Below, piece by piece: positions 36,432 to 50,400 of a DNA stretch of 64,000 bases; positions within the stretch are counted from its first letter, which is position 1, and the number at the start of each line of letters is the position of its first letter. Under the pieces are notes generated by a model. That model saw only the letters and a list, made by a program, of their open reading frames with translations, was not told the origin of the DNA and made no database searches. The DNA comes from Rotaria sp. Silwood1 (Eukaryota > Rotifera > Eurotatoria > Philodinida > Philodinidae). The DNA is taken from positions 3,204,833-3,268,832 of the forward strand of contig CAJNOP010000003.1 in assembly GCA_905250075.1 (NCBI GenBank), written 5' to 3'. A program made the position numbers and the translations under genes.

Positions 36432-39400
36432 TATTGAAAGATGAATTAAAGCAAACTGAAAACATGTAAAAACCAAAAAATATATATATGCAAATATAGC
36501 AATATGAACAAGACAATGATATTTAATGAATTATACATACATATAAAGGGACAAATGTAAATACAACACTCTAATATGATATCTAAAGAAAAAATATATA
36601 AAGTGAGATATGGGAATACATTGTTAGAACGAGTAAGAGATGACTCACAACTATCCACTAATATTCCTTTCGTTCATTCTTGTCGCCTTGCGAAACAAAC
36701 AACGAAAAAAAGAGTGGCCATTGTCTTATATATCAAGGACACCAATAAAGTGAATTGAAGATTTACATATAATGAATAGTAAAAATATCATTTTCTTTAA
36801 CTTGATATTGAAATACCACAAAAGGTAAGGATGATCTTTTAATACTTATATATAGATGTCTCTAGCTTCTTAACCGATCAACATAAATGAATCTGATAAT
36901 AAAAAAGATGAAAAACGAATAGATTTTATCATAAATGACTGAGTAACTCATAATTCTATAAAGAACGATTATGTTTGGAAGTTAAAACGATCGCTCGGAA
37001 CAGTAACGATTGACTTTCATCGTACAATGATATAATTCAAGTAAACCATATCTAAGATTATTGGTAAAAATGAATCGGATCCAAAAACATTCGCAGTACT
37101 TTATCAAAAACACAATATCACGAGATTTGAGTTTGTGACCCATACATAATATTGCGATATACTCCTTCGATGAGGTTCAATTAGTGATAATTAGAAATTT
37201 GATCACTGTCTCGATGTCAGATGTATTTCGTTACTCTATTAGGACTTGTACTATTTAATAATACAGTAATATATTTATTATTCAAGATTGACTATGGATC
37301 AGTATCAGATAGTTGTATACAGAGTGTAGCTAATTTTCTATGAGAGATCGAATAGGTAAATAATGAATAAATACCAAATGCTGAAAGAAAACTAATTGTT
37401 ATAGAAAATTATCATTTCAGTAAACTATTATCATTGTATGATAAGCAACAACAAGTAGAAAGCAGTCACTCCTAATCGAACATCTTGTAAGCAAGATCTT
37501 GAAATCTTGGGATTGTTAAGTAAGATCTTATCAAGATTTTCAAAAGATATTTGGCATGCATATATTTTGACCGTATCAAATAAATCTGTATTCAAGATCT
37601 GTATAAAGATTCTTACAGGTCAAGATTTTGGAAAAGATATTATTTTCTATTATCTTTTCCCAAGATCTTGACTAAAACAAAAAGCAACACCATTAATTTA
37701 TTAATTTATTTTAAAATTATTTGATTGTTTGGAACCATGCTGCAAAACTCAATCATATAAACTTGTTAGTCTCATTCACGTTTAAGAAATTGAACAATTG
37801 AGGAGGCATTTGCAAAACCAATAGAATAAAAGCTATGAAGAGCAACAAAGGAAGAAAAGATTATCCAACAGAAAATTTATAAAGTAGTCACAACGTTTTT
37901 TAGACTAATCTAGTATGAATTCAAGAAATATTCGTATTTTATAAGAAGATCGTTGATGTCTCGTTACGATACAAAATGATTTAGAACTAAAATTTTTTAA
38001 GACATTTTTGTTGAAAAAAGATAAAATACCAGACGTTTAAATTTTAGTCAAATACTATATTTAGATAAGTTCTCTAATTTCTTTCTTTCTACAGTAACTT
38101 TTCTAAGACATTGTAGAAATAAAAAATATTAAATTTGTTTTATGTCTAGATTTTTTTTATATTGTAATTTAAACTACGGGATCACGATTTTGTACATGTA
38201 TAAACATCGACTTGATGTTATCATTATCATCTGATGCCTATAAATTAAAATCAAGGCGAATGATGATTAAACATCATTAAAAACAAAAAATTAACTTTCT
38301 AAAAAGATTAGAATCCTATATACCATAAAAAGCAGAAGATATCAGTTTTTCTACACTGCAATTCTTTTTCATTTGAATTTGCATAAATAAACATATTTTT
38401 AAACTCTTGAAATTGCATATATGAACTGAAAAAATTGTTACACTCTTATGGTTCATGTTTTTATAATACTTTTAAAGGGAAATTCAGCTCGAATTACATG
38501 TTCAGATAAATATTTTTCACTATTGAAAGTAAATAAAACAGTAGGATTTTGACTGATAATATTGGAAATTCTGATTATTAGTATGAAAGATCTAATTACT
38601 AGGAACAAAGATCAATAAAAACTATCAAAAAAAGACCAGATCTAAAATTTAAGATATTTAATATCTGTACCTAGTATCTTGGCCAAGATCTTGCTTACAA
38701 GATGTTCGACTAGGGATATATTTATGAAAAAACAGTCAAAAATCAATATTCGTATATCTGCTAGATACTCTATGTTTTATAAGGTAATTAAGATTTTAAA
38801 AATAAACAATATATTGATATACATTGTTGAATGGTGAATAGTAGAGAAGCTTTTTCTTGAATTTCCAAAAAAGTTTTACAAGATTAACAGAATGATTAAG
38901 TAAGAAAAAAAATCAATAAATAACAAAAATATACAACAATATAAACAAAAAAAAGCAAGTTTTGCTGAGAATGATTCAACGTCAAAATAAAATCGTTTTT
39001 GAATTGTTAATGATATCTATTACATATTGCAGAGTTCTTACAATATCATTACATGAAATTCATTGAGTTTACATCAACAAATAATGATGATATACTCGAT
39101 GACATAAATATAAAACTTAAATCATTTTTATTCATCATTTATCTTTTATTATTAACTTTTTCTATTGATCTAACATTTCCAAATATGAAGTCTTTATTTT
39201 TACAAATAGAAGTCTTCTATTTATGGCGATAAAGTTTTCCAATGAAGAGAGAAAGAAGAATAGCAGTTAATATTGATGTCACAATAAGAGCAAATGATGA
39301 GAAACAAACAATTTGTTTCTCTAATAAATTTTCGTCAACTATATTGTTCACAATCAATGAGATAAACTCAATCGTGTTTAATGATTTACTAGTTTCATAA

Positions 39401-42400
39401 ATTATAATCATTGTGCTTGCGCCAACTTCATTTTATTAATTAATAAGAAAGAAAAGAAAATATCAATATTTTCAACATAAATGAATATTATTTCTGTTTT
39501 ACTGGTTACCTATGAACATACATAAAAGTTGGTGTTTACCATCTGAATCTTTTTTTTTTCTTATATGATAAATTAATTTGTTTTACTCCTACATGTTGCA
39601 TCTGAAAACATGAAACCTTTTAGAAATGAGAATCGTATAAGAATACATTGTGTGCCTTTCAACAAAATGCATAACAATTCAGTAACCGAACTCTTATTTT
39701 CTTCAATCTCTTTTTATTCATCTTAGTTAAACAATGATTAAAATAAAAACTACTGGATTTCTCGATGTGAGGAAAATAGTCCGTCAAAGATTTACAAATT
39801 TTATACTGTGTATAAAAGCATGGTTCTTTTAATGGGTGTAATTAATCTATATTTCATCTCTTATAATTATGAGTCTTACTCTATTTTCAAGACAATAATC
39901 TATGTATACATCATAAAGCATATCAATATAATTAACAAGTATTTTCTGTAAACCTCATTCAAAAGTATCAGAGAAATATTACTATTTGACGAATATACTT
40001 TTGATCCTGAATTGTTTGTAAAAATTTCTCAGCTATTTCTATTGTTTATAGTATTATTTTCAACTAATCCGAAATTGTATGAAATATTCAAAAAACTTAC
40101 GAATAATAATCGAAATTTTATATTCATCAACTATCTGTATCTCATTGTTTTGTGTCTTAATAGAGTTCATGAGGATTATGTTGAGCATTTTCTACTTGAT
40201 CCCATAAGTTATTTAGCGAATAATATGTTACTTGTGAATTTACACTGGATACTTAATTTAACAGTGTGTGAATTTGATTTCAAAGACAAATATCTATATG
40301 ATTAATAAATATAAATGTGTTTCAAGTTGGCATATTATTGATATTACTTTACTTTGAATCATTAGAATTCATACATGTTTCATTGCTTTCAATGATAAAA
40401 ATAGATTTCACATTTACTTATCAACGAAAAGCATCTCACATTGTATGTAGTTTTCTCTTGAAAAACAAAACCGGTGTATGGTGAATATCAATTGAACATT
40501 TTTTTTCTCATTATTTACTCAATAAATTAAGTATTCATAATAATAATTTATGTTATTATTAATTGTCCAGTACGCAAGAGAATAAAAAAACAAAAAATAA
40601 CATACATCATATGAAGTTTATTATAAAACGATCATCGAGTAGATAGAAACAGTCGTTGAAAAGATGCACATCAGTGTGCAGTTTACACTAGAGCTATCGA
40701 TGAAATAGTTGAAAGTTAATAGTTGATTGATAAACGTATGAAATTATTTGAAACTGCTTACCAATTGAACTAACATCTATTGATTTATGAGCAGAATAAA
40801 CATATGTTTAGATATTGATGTAATTTCATACTTAAGTCTTGTTACTTTTGCCTTATTAGTGATTGTGACAATAGATGGAAATGTCGTTTAGTTTGATGTT
40901 CAATATTGGTTCTTCATCTCATAATAGCTTTTTCTACTCTAGAAATCTCTTTTTAACAATACTACAGATTAAATACGAGAAAAAAACCAATTATTTTTCA
41001 GTAGTATTTATACGAAGAAGTTAATCGTAATTTCTTTATTCCTTGATATTATCACTCTTTTTTTTTAAAATCTTCTCTTTATCTATATCTCAAGATCAAA
41101 TATGAACGACGTGCAATATTGTTAAGGTATAAATAGAAATGCGTAATGATTTGAATAATTATACAGAAATTTGAATGAAAGAAATTATCTTTATTTCAAA
41201 ATACTTCTCATGTTTTGATGAGAAAAAATATTTAATCACTAAGAAAAAACTCAAAAATATCATGAACGTTTATCATACACAGAAAAATCATGAAGCGGAC
41301 TAAAGTCGATCATCACAAAGTAGCAAAAAGTACAAATAAAGATAGCCAAGAGAAACTTCAAAAGATGATGAACGTTGATCATGAAGATTAGAATAAATCA
41401 TTTATGATCTTTTCGTAGTTTTCTATAATTTTAATTGCATTAATAATCCCAGCAAACAGAAAAGCTTTTAATGACTGGCAAGACGAAAATGGTACAATCA
41501 TATACTTTTGGTGTCGACTTATATGATGTTTATATTTGATAATTCATTTTCGAGGATTGGAGTTTGCTCCTATATACTGGAATAGTTAAAAGCAATTAAC
41601 ATATGAAAAATAATTTTTATCATATCGCTGTATTTCGAAATAAACGTGGAGTTCTTTTTCATTTGCAGCTACTATTACAATTGATTGGTTATTTGTTTCT
41701 GTTGACTGCTCTATAGTATGGCAGGATGTAAGCGTCGGTATGGGCACGTAGTGCTTTCTTTACCATCCGCATTTGCACCTCCACATCCACTTACATCCTC
41801 GTATTGATCCTTCACTTGATTCTTCTTGTTTGTAAGACTTGAACACATGATTAGAAATAATTTACAAACTACAAATAAGATGATGGATTAAAGTATATAA
41901 AAATAGGAATCAAACGTACGGTAGCGAAAATTTTAAAAATGAGCACATTGTTATTTTATTCGATGGACAAAATTTTCGACAAAAAAGATTTGAGAGGAGT
42001 ACAGATCCATTTCAAATGTCAAAATTATTCCGCTGATATTGATACTATTTGATGTAGTTTGTTTATGTTGCTTTCGAATATGATATTTATTCTCTGCGCA
42101 TCATATAATTATGATAGTTGCATTCATGAAATGGGAGTAGACTATGCTATGATATTATCAGAAATATTGGCAAAATAGATTTTCTAAAGCACGAAAGACC
42201 ATGTTGAAAACAACAGATATAAAAAGTCACTTATGAACATTTTAAATTGACAACATCTAAACATAAAAAACTCAAAGACTACTCCTCTATTAGACACTCG
42301 AAATCCATTTTTCAGAATCAGTTTCCAATGAAGATTTTAAAGCAATTAATATAAATAGCTGAAGGGAAAATGGCCTGAAAAATGTGTCTTAACAATTTCG

Positions 42401-44406
42401 AGTTAATATTTTCTTACTCAGTTTTACATGCTCTTTCGAATGATATATAAATCAAGTGACAACAAAATGATGCTTGTCTTTGAAATTTTCGTCATCTTTT
42501 TCTTTTCTTTGCTTCTATATAAAACAAGAATACAAAACTCATTACGTCATAAATTCTGACTATTCATTAACATGTTTTCAAATAATAATCTTTGATTAAA
42601 TTTCATTCCAGTATTGAAGCCATATTGTACCAAGTAAGAATAAAAAAAAGTCAGTTCGAGAAGATTTATTATGGCTGGATAATTCAATAGCTAAGATGAT
42701 TAATTCACGTTGATTTAATTCAATTGATGATTTAAATGAATGAATATAGATTGTTTCTTAGAGTAGATGGATTAAGTCAACTTGAAATCACACATTTTTA
42801 AAAACCTGGTAGTCAATTGAAATTGTACTGAAACTTATTTTGTCAGATCTACGAATTGAGTTGATTCAATTCAAAAACACTTCTCTAACTTTTAATTAAG
42901 AGATAAATTTCCAAGGATAAATCTCAGAAAATTCAACCTTTGATGCATTTTTTAATATAAAATAGTGAAGATATAGGTATCGATGCTCTGTCTATTCATA
43001 CCTACATCCACATATTCGGCCCTTGTATTAATGACTTGTTGGTGAGCTTCATCGTGATCTAAATATTTAAATGGTTTGATCACAAGCGCTGAAATCCCAC
43101 TGTCTAGATTTGCGATTCCTTCACAAATCTATTCTATTAATATTTCGATTACTTCACAGATATAGTTTCGATCAGTAATTAATTCGAAACTTCATCATTG
43201 TCATGATTTCAGATGTGTTTAATTACTCTACTAGAAATCATACTATTTGTTAACACTAATATATTTATTATAAAAATGAACAATAAATTCGATATGAAGC
43301 TGTTACCTTAGATGATAGCCATTAAATTCATTTGGTAGCTATATTCAACTGAATATGTATAAGAAAACTAGAGCCGAATTTAATAGAAGTTTCAGCACTT
43401 GTTCTGTTATTAATACGAAACGCCAAAAACATAAGCATTTTCCTTTATGTAGCTTACATCTTGTCCAGATATTTACAAAAGTAGTTTAATTGGTTACATC
43501 TCCCACTGCATAATTATGATGGTTCTTGTGTTGTCATCACTAATTGCATTTTGACTTGCGTTTTCTAACCAGAAGGAAATAACATGAGGATACAATATTA
43601 TTAGCGTTGAGGCGCAATTTACACATAATAAAACTGTACCATCTAAATATATTTGGTTTTTACACAATTCAGTTTATAAATCAATTCCACACTTTACGGG
43701 CACTCAGGTCTTATGGTAAGCTCCATGAAGTTCATCTTTACTACAAAGTAGTTTTCATAATCAGACAGTGTCTGGAAAGGAAAAATGACACAAATTTGCA
43801 GTTATTGAACATATGGTGTGGTTAATAAGACCAATATTTATAACAACAATTTGTTTGTAATTAATTAGGAAAAGTATGGATTTTGCAATTTCAAGTTGCA
43901 AATGAAATGCCAATGCATTGCATGACATGATAAACCTGGTAGTGTACACTATTATTTAGACTGATGACTACTGAAAATACCGTTAGAAATGATCAGAATT
44001 TAGAATGACTCAGTTTGATTGCGATCGATATTCACATCGAATGTAAAAAATGAAGATAAAGATTAATATTAAACAAATAATGTAATCGTGTATTCAACTC
44101 AATTAGAAATATGTTACCGTCTCGCGATAAATTTTACTGAAGTTATTAAAAGAAATGCTCTATATATAGCTTTTCAAGTCGAACTATAGAGGTCACCGAT
44201 TGTAACACGTTCTCTGTATAGAGGATTACTATTGCTAGGTAACAGTTAGTTCGACATTCGTGATGGTAGCAGAACTGTACAAAAGATTTCATTTAATCCA
44301 ATCTTAATCGCAGATTGAATCAACGGTTTATTTTCTATTCTAGAAAAAAAGAACCTTCTTGAATATAGAATAAGAACATAGAGAAAATTTTGTTAAATGT
44401 TCACGA
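36432..44406. other. Gene-poor region between divergent NUP153 and C2CD3
   Basis: About 8 kb without a recognisable gene, the largest such gap in the window. It contains a 1.24-kb TIR element (37471-38714). Short frames at 39217-39411 (-) and 40012-40305 (+) encode hydrophobic, low-complexity peptides without family signatures and are not called. NUP153 and C2CD3 promoters should lie at the two ends; a TTCTAG acceptor-like site at 44338-44343 precedes the C2CD3 start. Confidence 0.55.
37471..38714. mobile_element. Non-autonomous element with 31-bp terminal inverted repeats
   Basis: Bases 37471-37501 and 38684-38714 are reverse complements with 30 of 31 matches. The outer ends are CCTAATCGAAC and GTTCGACTAGG. 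Further AAGATCTTG-like words cluster just inside both ends, as in elements with subterminal repeats. No open reading frame for a transposase is present in the 1244 bp. No clear target-site duplication is visible at the outer edges. The structure fits a non-autonomous (MITE-like) DNA transposon; the superfamily is not determined. Confidence 0.75.
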
Positions 44407-47400
44407 ATGTCTAGTGTAGGAACTGGCAAACGTTCAACCACACCAAAAAGTATGTATTAGTACCATAATGATCAAAACTAAACTACTAGAATTTTTCGAT
44501 TAAAATTCAAAACAATATAGTCACAAACTTTTCATCGTAGAAAATTGAAATAGTTTGAAGTTAATTTTTTTATGTTGTAATTAAGACAAGCTTTCGATTT
44601 TTTTATCTTATAGAACAATATCAGTAGTACTCTTATAGTTTTCTTTCATGTTCTTATTTCCATTTTAGAACAGCGATCTCGATCTCGATCTCAATCACAA
44701 CAAAAAGAACGTATTCAAGAAGATGTTTGTGTTCAGACAAGTTTGCCACCATGTGTCGAAGGTCCTGTTTACGCAATTCTTATCTGTCATATACCCAAGT
44801 TGCGTTGGCTTCCAAAGCATCAATCTGTCTGTCGATCTGTTACAATTAAAGTAGCATGGTGGGGTGAAAATGATACATCAGCAATATTCAAGTAAATAAA
44901 AATCATCGAAAACAAGATTGATTCTTTACTTTTTTTGTGCTAGACCACAAATTTCTGGTGCTTCACCTGATCATCGACAGCAACCGAGCACCACAGCAAA
45001 ATATTATATCCGAAGCGAACTCAGACAGTTTTCAAAATATTTAATAGGTTTGTTATACAACAATTGTTAATGTTTTTGGAACTATTTTATTTTTCTTGGT
45101 ATAGACGCTGCTGAACTAGTACTTAAAGTATATGATACTGACACAACTCGTATGATTGGTACTGTGAAAGTAAAAAATTTGTCTACACTCTCCATTAACA
45201 ATCCCATCAAAGGTTATGTACCTATATTTTCAAACAAAAGCGATAAATTAGGTGAACTACTTATTGCATTACGTCTTCTTCTTCCCGGAAGTAAGTTACA
45301 AGTAATTCATTGTCTTTTTCGTCTAAAGTCTATCGTTTTCAGTTCATGATAGCAATGAAAATATAACAGGAATGAGTTATACATCTGATGTGAGCAATCC
45401 ATCCTCACGACGTAATTCCATTGGAGCCAGTGATTATAATCAAGTATGTTTTATTGTATTTGAACAAGAGACAATAATTGGTTATTGGAAAAATTTTCCT
45501 TTTACTAGGATGGTCAACTTGAGAATGGTCTACGAACATATACAATCGATCGACCTTATAATCCAGAATATCTAAATTCAGTTCATTCAAACGATACGAC
45601 TGCTTTACAACAATATAGTTCAACTACTCCATTTCAAGCTCATACAAATAAAATAAAAAATGCACCACCAGGTAATAGATATTGTATGAAATTTTAATAT
45701 GAACAGCAAAACATTCAAACACGTTAAGGTATGCAAACATATAAAGAACTTCCAACTGGTAAGGTTATTGAAGAATTAATTGAACGCGCAAATCGTCTTC
45801 GAGAAGATATGTCCAAATCATCATTACAAAAAACTACAACAATTAGACAACATAATCACTCTATTGAATCAACATTATTTAATAATACTACTACTAATAA
45901 TAATAACAATGCTGAAATTCATGATAGTAAATCATTAGAAATGCTTATTGATTATGATATTGATCCTTCGATTGTTGATGATGAAAATATCTATGATATG
46001 ATCGGCATAAAATCAACTGTAAATTTAAATGATTCAAATCATTCAATTTTAACTGATCTCGATGGACTAGAAAACGAACAAAGTCTCTTAGATGACCTTC
46101 TCTATGGAGGAAGTACGGAAAATAATCATAATAATAAAAATAGAACACATCATACAAGTTCAACTGGTATAAATAATAAATATCATTCACATGGTAAACC
46201 ACCGACAGGTCGTTCACGTAGTCCTAGTCTAACACGTGTTAGTGGATTATCAAACCGATCACGTTCAACACCAAGAAGTCGAAGTTTAACACGAAGTAAT
46301 GATAGTGATATAGCATCATGTGTTTCATATGATATGCCAAATTCAGATGTTGATGATAGTGGAAATGGTAAGATATAGTTCATATATATGTCTTTTATTA
46401 GTTGATTATTTTTAGAAAGTCATGATGACGATGAATTGAGTATTGAACGTATTCAATTATTAAATTATATTCGTACAGCTCGTATTCGTATTGATCATCT
46501 TCGTTTAAATATTCTTAATGGTCCAGAATCACCATCACATTCATCATTTGGACGAACAAATAAAAGTAAACGAGCTATGTAAGATAAAAAAGTCTCATAT
46601 TTTTTTTTTCAAAAACAAATTTTAATGTTTTATCTTTCTTTTATTTAATTAGAAATTATTATATTGAATATCAATTTCCTGTTATTGTTAATAATCGTGA
46701 TGGTCGTATAAATGAAGTAACAGAAGTTATGAAAATAGCTTCAAAACGTTTTGAATCAAATAATGATATAATATTTTCTCATTTATCAACATATCCATGT
46801 TTATTTAATGAAACAACATTTAAAAATTGGTGGCGTTCATTATTGATATTTAAAATATACAGTCGTATGTCAGGTACAACAAATCCAGAACAAATTGGTT
46901 TTGCTGTTTTACCACTTCGAAATATATTCAAAGCAGATTATTTACATTTTGAACAAGATTTGAATGTTATTGATCGTACACAAATGAATCCTAATCAAAA
47001 AATTCCAAATAAAGTAGCAAAAAAGTTTTGTATTGGTCAATTACATATTATGCTTGAACTTGATTCTGATCGACAAGATTTTAAAACTGAACTTGATCGA
47101 ATACAATTAATTGAACAGATGAAACCAACAAATAAACAAACAATAAAATCTAAACGAATAAAAAAATCTAAAAAATCAATTATAAATTCAAATAATAATA
47201 ATATACAATTACCAAAAAGTTTTATATCAAATGAATCATCATCATCATCTGAATTAACTGATGGATTAGTTGTACAATTATATCTGTCGATTGTTGAAGC
47301 TCGAAATATTCCACAAATATCAAATAATAGTAATGAATAAATAAAAGAAATTGTTTAGAAAAGAATTTTGGTTTTCCTTCTCTTATGTAGATAATTTACC

Positions 47401-50400
47401 TCGAAATCCATATTTTATTTGTCGAGCATTCTGGAATGAAGAATCGGTTACATCAGTTGTTTGTTGGGGAAGCTCAGCGCCAAGATTCAATTTTCAACAG
47501 GTTAAATTCATTATTTGATACTATTGATTACATTAAAACTAATGTTAGAAAGTCTAATATTAAAGAGGAATAAAACATATTATAAGTAAATGTGTACCGA
47601 ATCAAGTTTTTTTGATCCCGGTCTAGAGAAAACTATTCCAAAATTTTACTCGTATCTCATGTGAAAAAACTTTTACATATTTATTTTGATTTATTTAGTC
47701 GATGACTAGCACAGTTTCATATTGTCTCTCTTGAGTTATGATCTGATTTATAAGATGATTCTGTTAAAATTATAGAATATTTAACTATAATATTTAATTT
47801 CAGTTGGGATAACTTTTTTCTTGTAGTCCTAGTCTCAGCTAACCTTCAAATTTTTGTTCCGCACATCTCTCATTACAAATCATGCTAAGATAGATTGCTT
47901 AAAACTGTTTCTTCATACATTGAATAGTAACTGTGACTTATTTAAACAATGTTGAGTGCGAATCGAGTGTTTTCTTTTCATATTGGAAATCGCTCTATAT
48001 ACATAACTGGTAATTTTCACTATATGAAAGATTCTACACTCGACAGTGATTTCATGCAAGAATATTTTGTATAGATCTGTAATAAATAGTATTGTGAATC
48101 AATACTTAACAATATTTTCTTATACTGTGAAAAATATGAGATTAAAAAAAATATAACTTGTGTTCAATATTTCAACTTAATCTCTATTGTATCTTATGAG
48201 TTATATCTAGTACAATCAAAATATGTCTAGAAGTAACAAGGTGAAAAAAAAAGTTGAATTGCTTTATTAGTAGAAGTATTTAATGAAAATAATTATTCGT
48301 CGTTTAGAAAATCCCAATATTACTCACAAAATCCACAATCGAAAAAATGCATCAAAATTTTGTTATTATTGAATTATGGGATAAAAAAATATCTGGACCA
48401 TCTGATCAACTAATTGGTATTATTAAAATACCGTTAGAACAATTTTATGTATCATTTAAAGATAAACATATAAGTCGAGTTCTTTTACGTGCACAATATC
48501 CAGTTATTAGTATTGATTCTTGGTTACCGATTATCGATCCATTTACAAGTACGAATAAATCATCAGGAGAAATGCAAGTTTTATTAGCTATGGGTACATC
48601 AGATCAAATAACTGCTGTACAAGTAGCTCATGCTGGTGGAGATCTATTTTCTTCAATAACAAATAAAAAAATATCAACAATATCTACCAATAATGATCAA
48701 TCATTATCATTAGTTGAACATCATTTTGAAATAATGATTGAAAGTATAAATGGTTTACGTGCATTTGAATCTATGATATGGGGTGAAAGTGATTGTTTTA
48801 TACAATATTTATTTCCTATACAACATGAACAACAACAATTAACAAATATTCATTCAATAAAACCATTTCAACTTCGTACAATACGTACAGCTACAACACT
48901 ATGTACATCAGATCCAACATTTCATGATACAAATAAATTTCGTTATATTCTATCACCTGCTGATGCATTACATAAATATTTTTATGCTGGTAAACAAAAA
49001 AAAATAAATTCATTGAAATTAAATTTTTATTTTATTTTAGCTTGCCAATCTACAACACCTATTGAAGCTAGTATTCCATTCGAAGTTTGGTCAAGATTTT
49101 ATTATCCAAATATTCGTGATCAACTTTTAGCAAAAGTAAGATTGCTTTATTCAAAAAAAGTAAGATAATTATTTGATATATTCATTTTTTATTTCGTTAG
49201 GGCAAATTACCAGCTGCTAAATTATGTAGTATGACAACGATGTTAAATTCTGATATAGAGGATAAATCAATGCAATCGTTTCGTGTACCATTAGAAATTG
49301 TAAGAGATGATCCTAAACATGAACAACATCATTATTCACCGACACCAACCTATGGTGGAGATTTATTAATAACTGTTACTTATAAACGAAATATTGTTAA
49401 GGTAATTTTTCTTCATTATTATAATATTATTAAAATAAATTTATTTAATAAAACATTTTCTGTTCAATTTACTATAAAGGAAATTAATCCTTACTGATTT
49501 ATACAAAAGATATATGAGACATAATCATTGTACAACGTTTTCAAGAGTAATAAAAAAAAATAATCTATGCTTGCTCATTCAGAGAAATGATGATTAGGTT
49601 ATAAGTAGTTATCCGTGGAAATATAACGTTAGACAATGTATTAAGAAGATTACTAACAAACCTATCTTTCAAAAGTCGAGTAGTATCTTGATTAGAGACT
49701 GATATGGTCATATTTTTTTTCGTTGTGATCGTGAGTCCGTAAAGTGCCTTCTAATTATTACAATTTCTTTTTGTATACTATGTATGTTGTTCGTGAAGGT
49801 CAAAAATATTGATTCTATTGTTAGAAGCGAATTCCCAACTCGAAAAAGGGTTGTAATTATTATGTATAGTTATTCGAATTGAGGAAAAATGAATAAATTA
49901 TCAGAACACAAGCCCCAAAAATAAATGAAATTATGTTATTGTTCGGAGTGTCTAATGCAGCTAAATGAAAGAAAGAATGTGTGATTGTTTTAGTTTTCTT
50001 GTCTAACTTCTAGTAATAGTTACGATCATGACTGTGAATCACAACGATCATCTCTGTCTCTAATCTCGATAGACTCAACCGGTTATTTTTAATTGCTACT
50101 ATCGTATCATGAAGAAAAACATTCAATTCTCAAACTTTCATGAGTTCTAATATTGAAACCTATTTTTATTATAGCCAAATGAACCACAGATAATTCCTGG
50201 TCATTCATCAAATGATAACTCTCAAGTGTGTATTTCAGTTGGTATTATTCGTACTTGTGGTTTAAAAGTAAATATTTCATAATTTTATCTTCGTTAGAAT
50301 ATTTTTGTTTGTTTTCTAAAATAGCAAGCAGCTATGTTTCAAGCACGACATGATGCTCGTTTTAACTATCCATCTCAAGTGGGTGTTAATACATATGCAA

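Noticed and set aside
39217..39411. 64-residue minus-strand frame with one hydrophobic segment
   Set aside because: Could be a tiny membrane protein, but nothing beyond composition supports it.
40012..40305. 97-residue hydrophobic frame in the 8-kb gap
   Set aside because: Phe/Leu/Asn-rich as expected for AT-rich noncoding DNA, with no splice or family support.
41720..41815. AGGATGTAAG / CTTACATCCT inverted pair
   Set aside because: Only 10 bp arms with a long spacer; too weak to call as an element.
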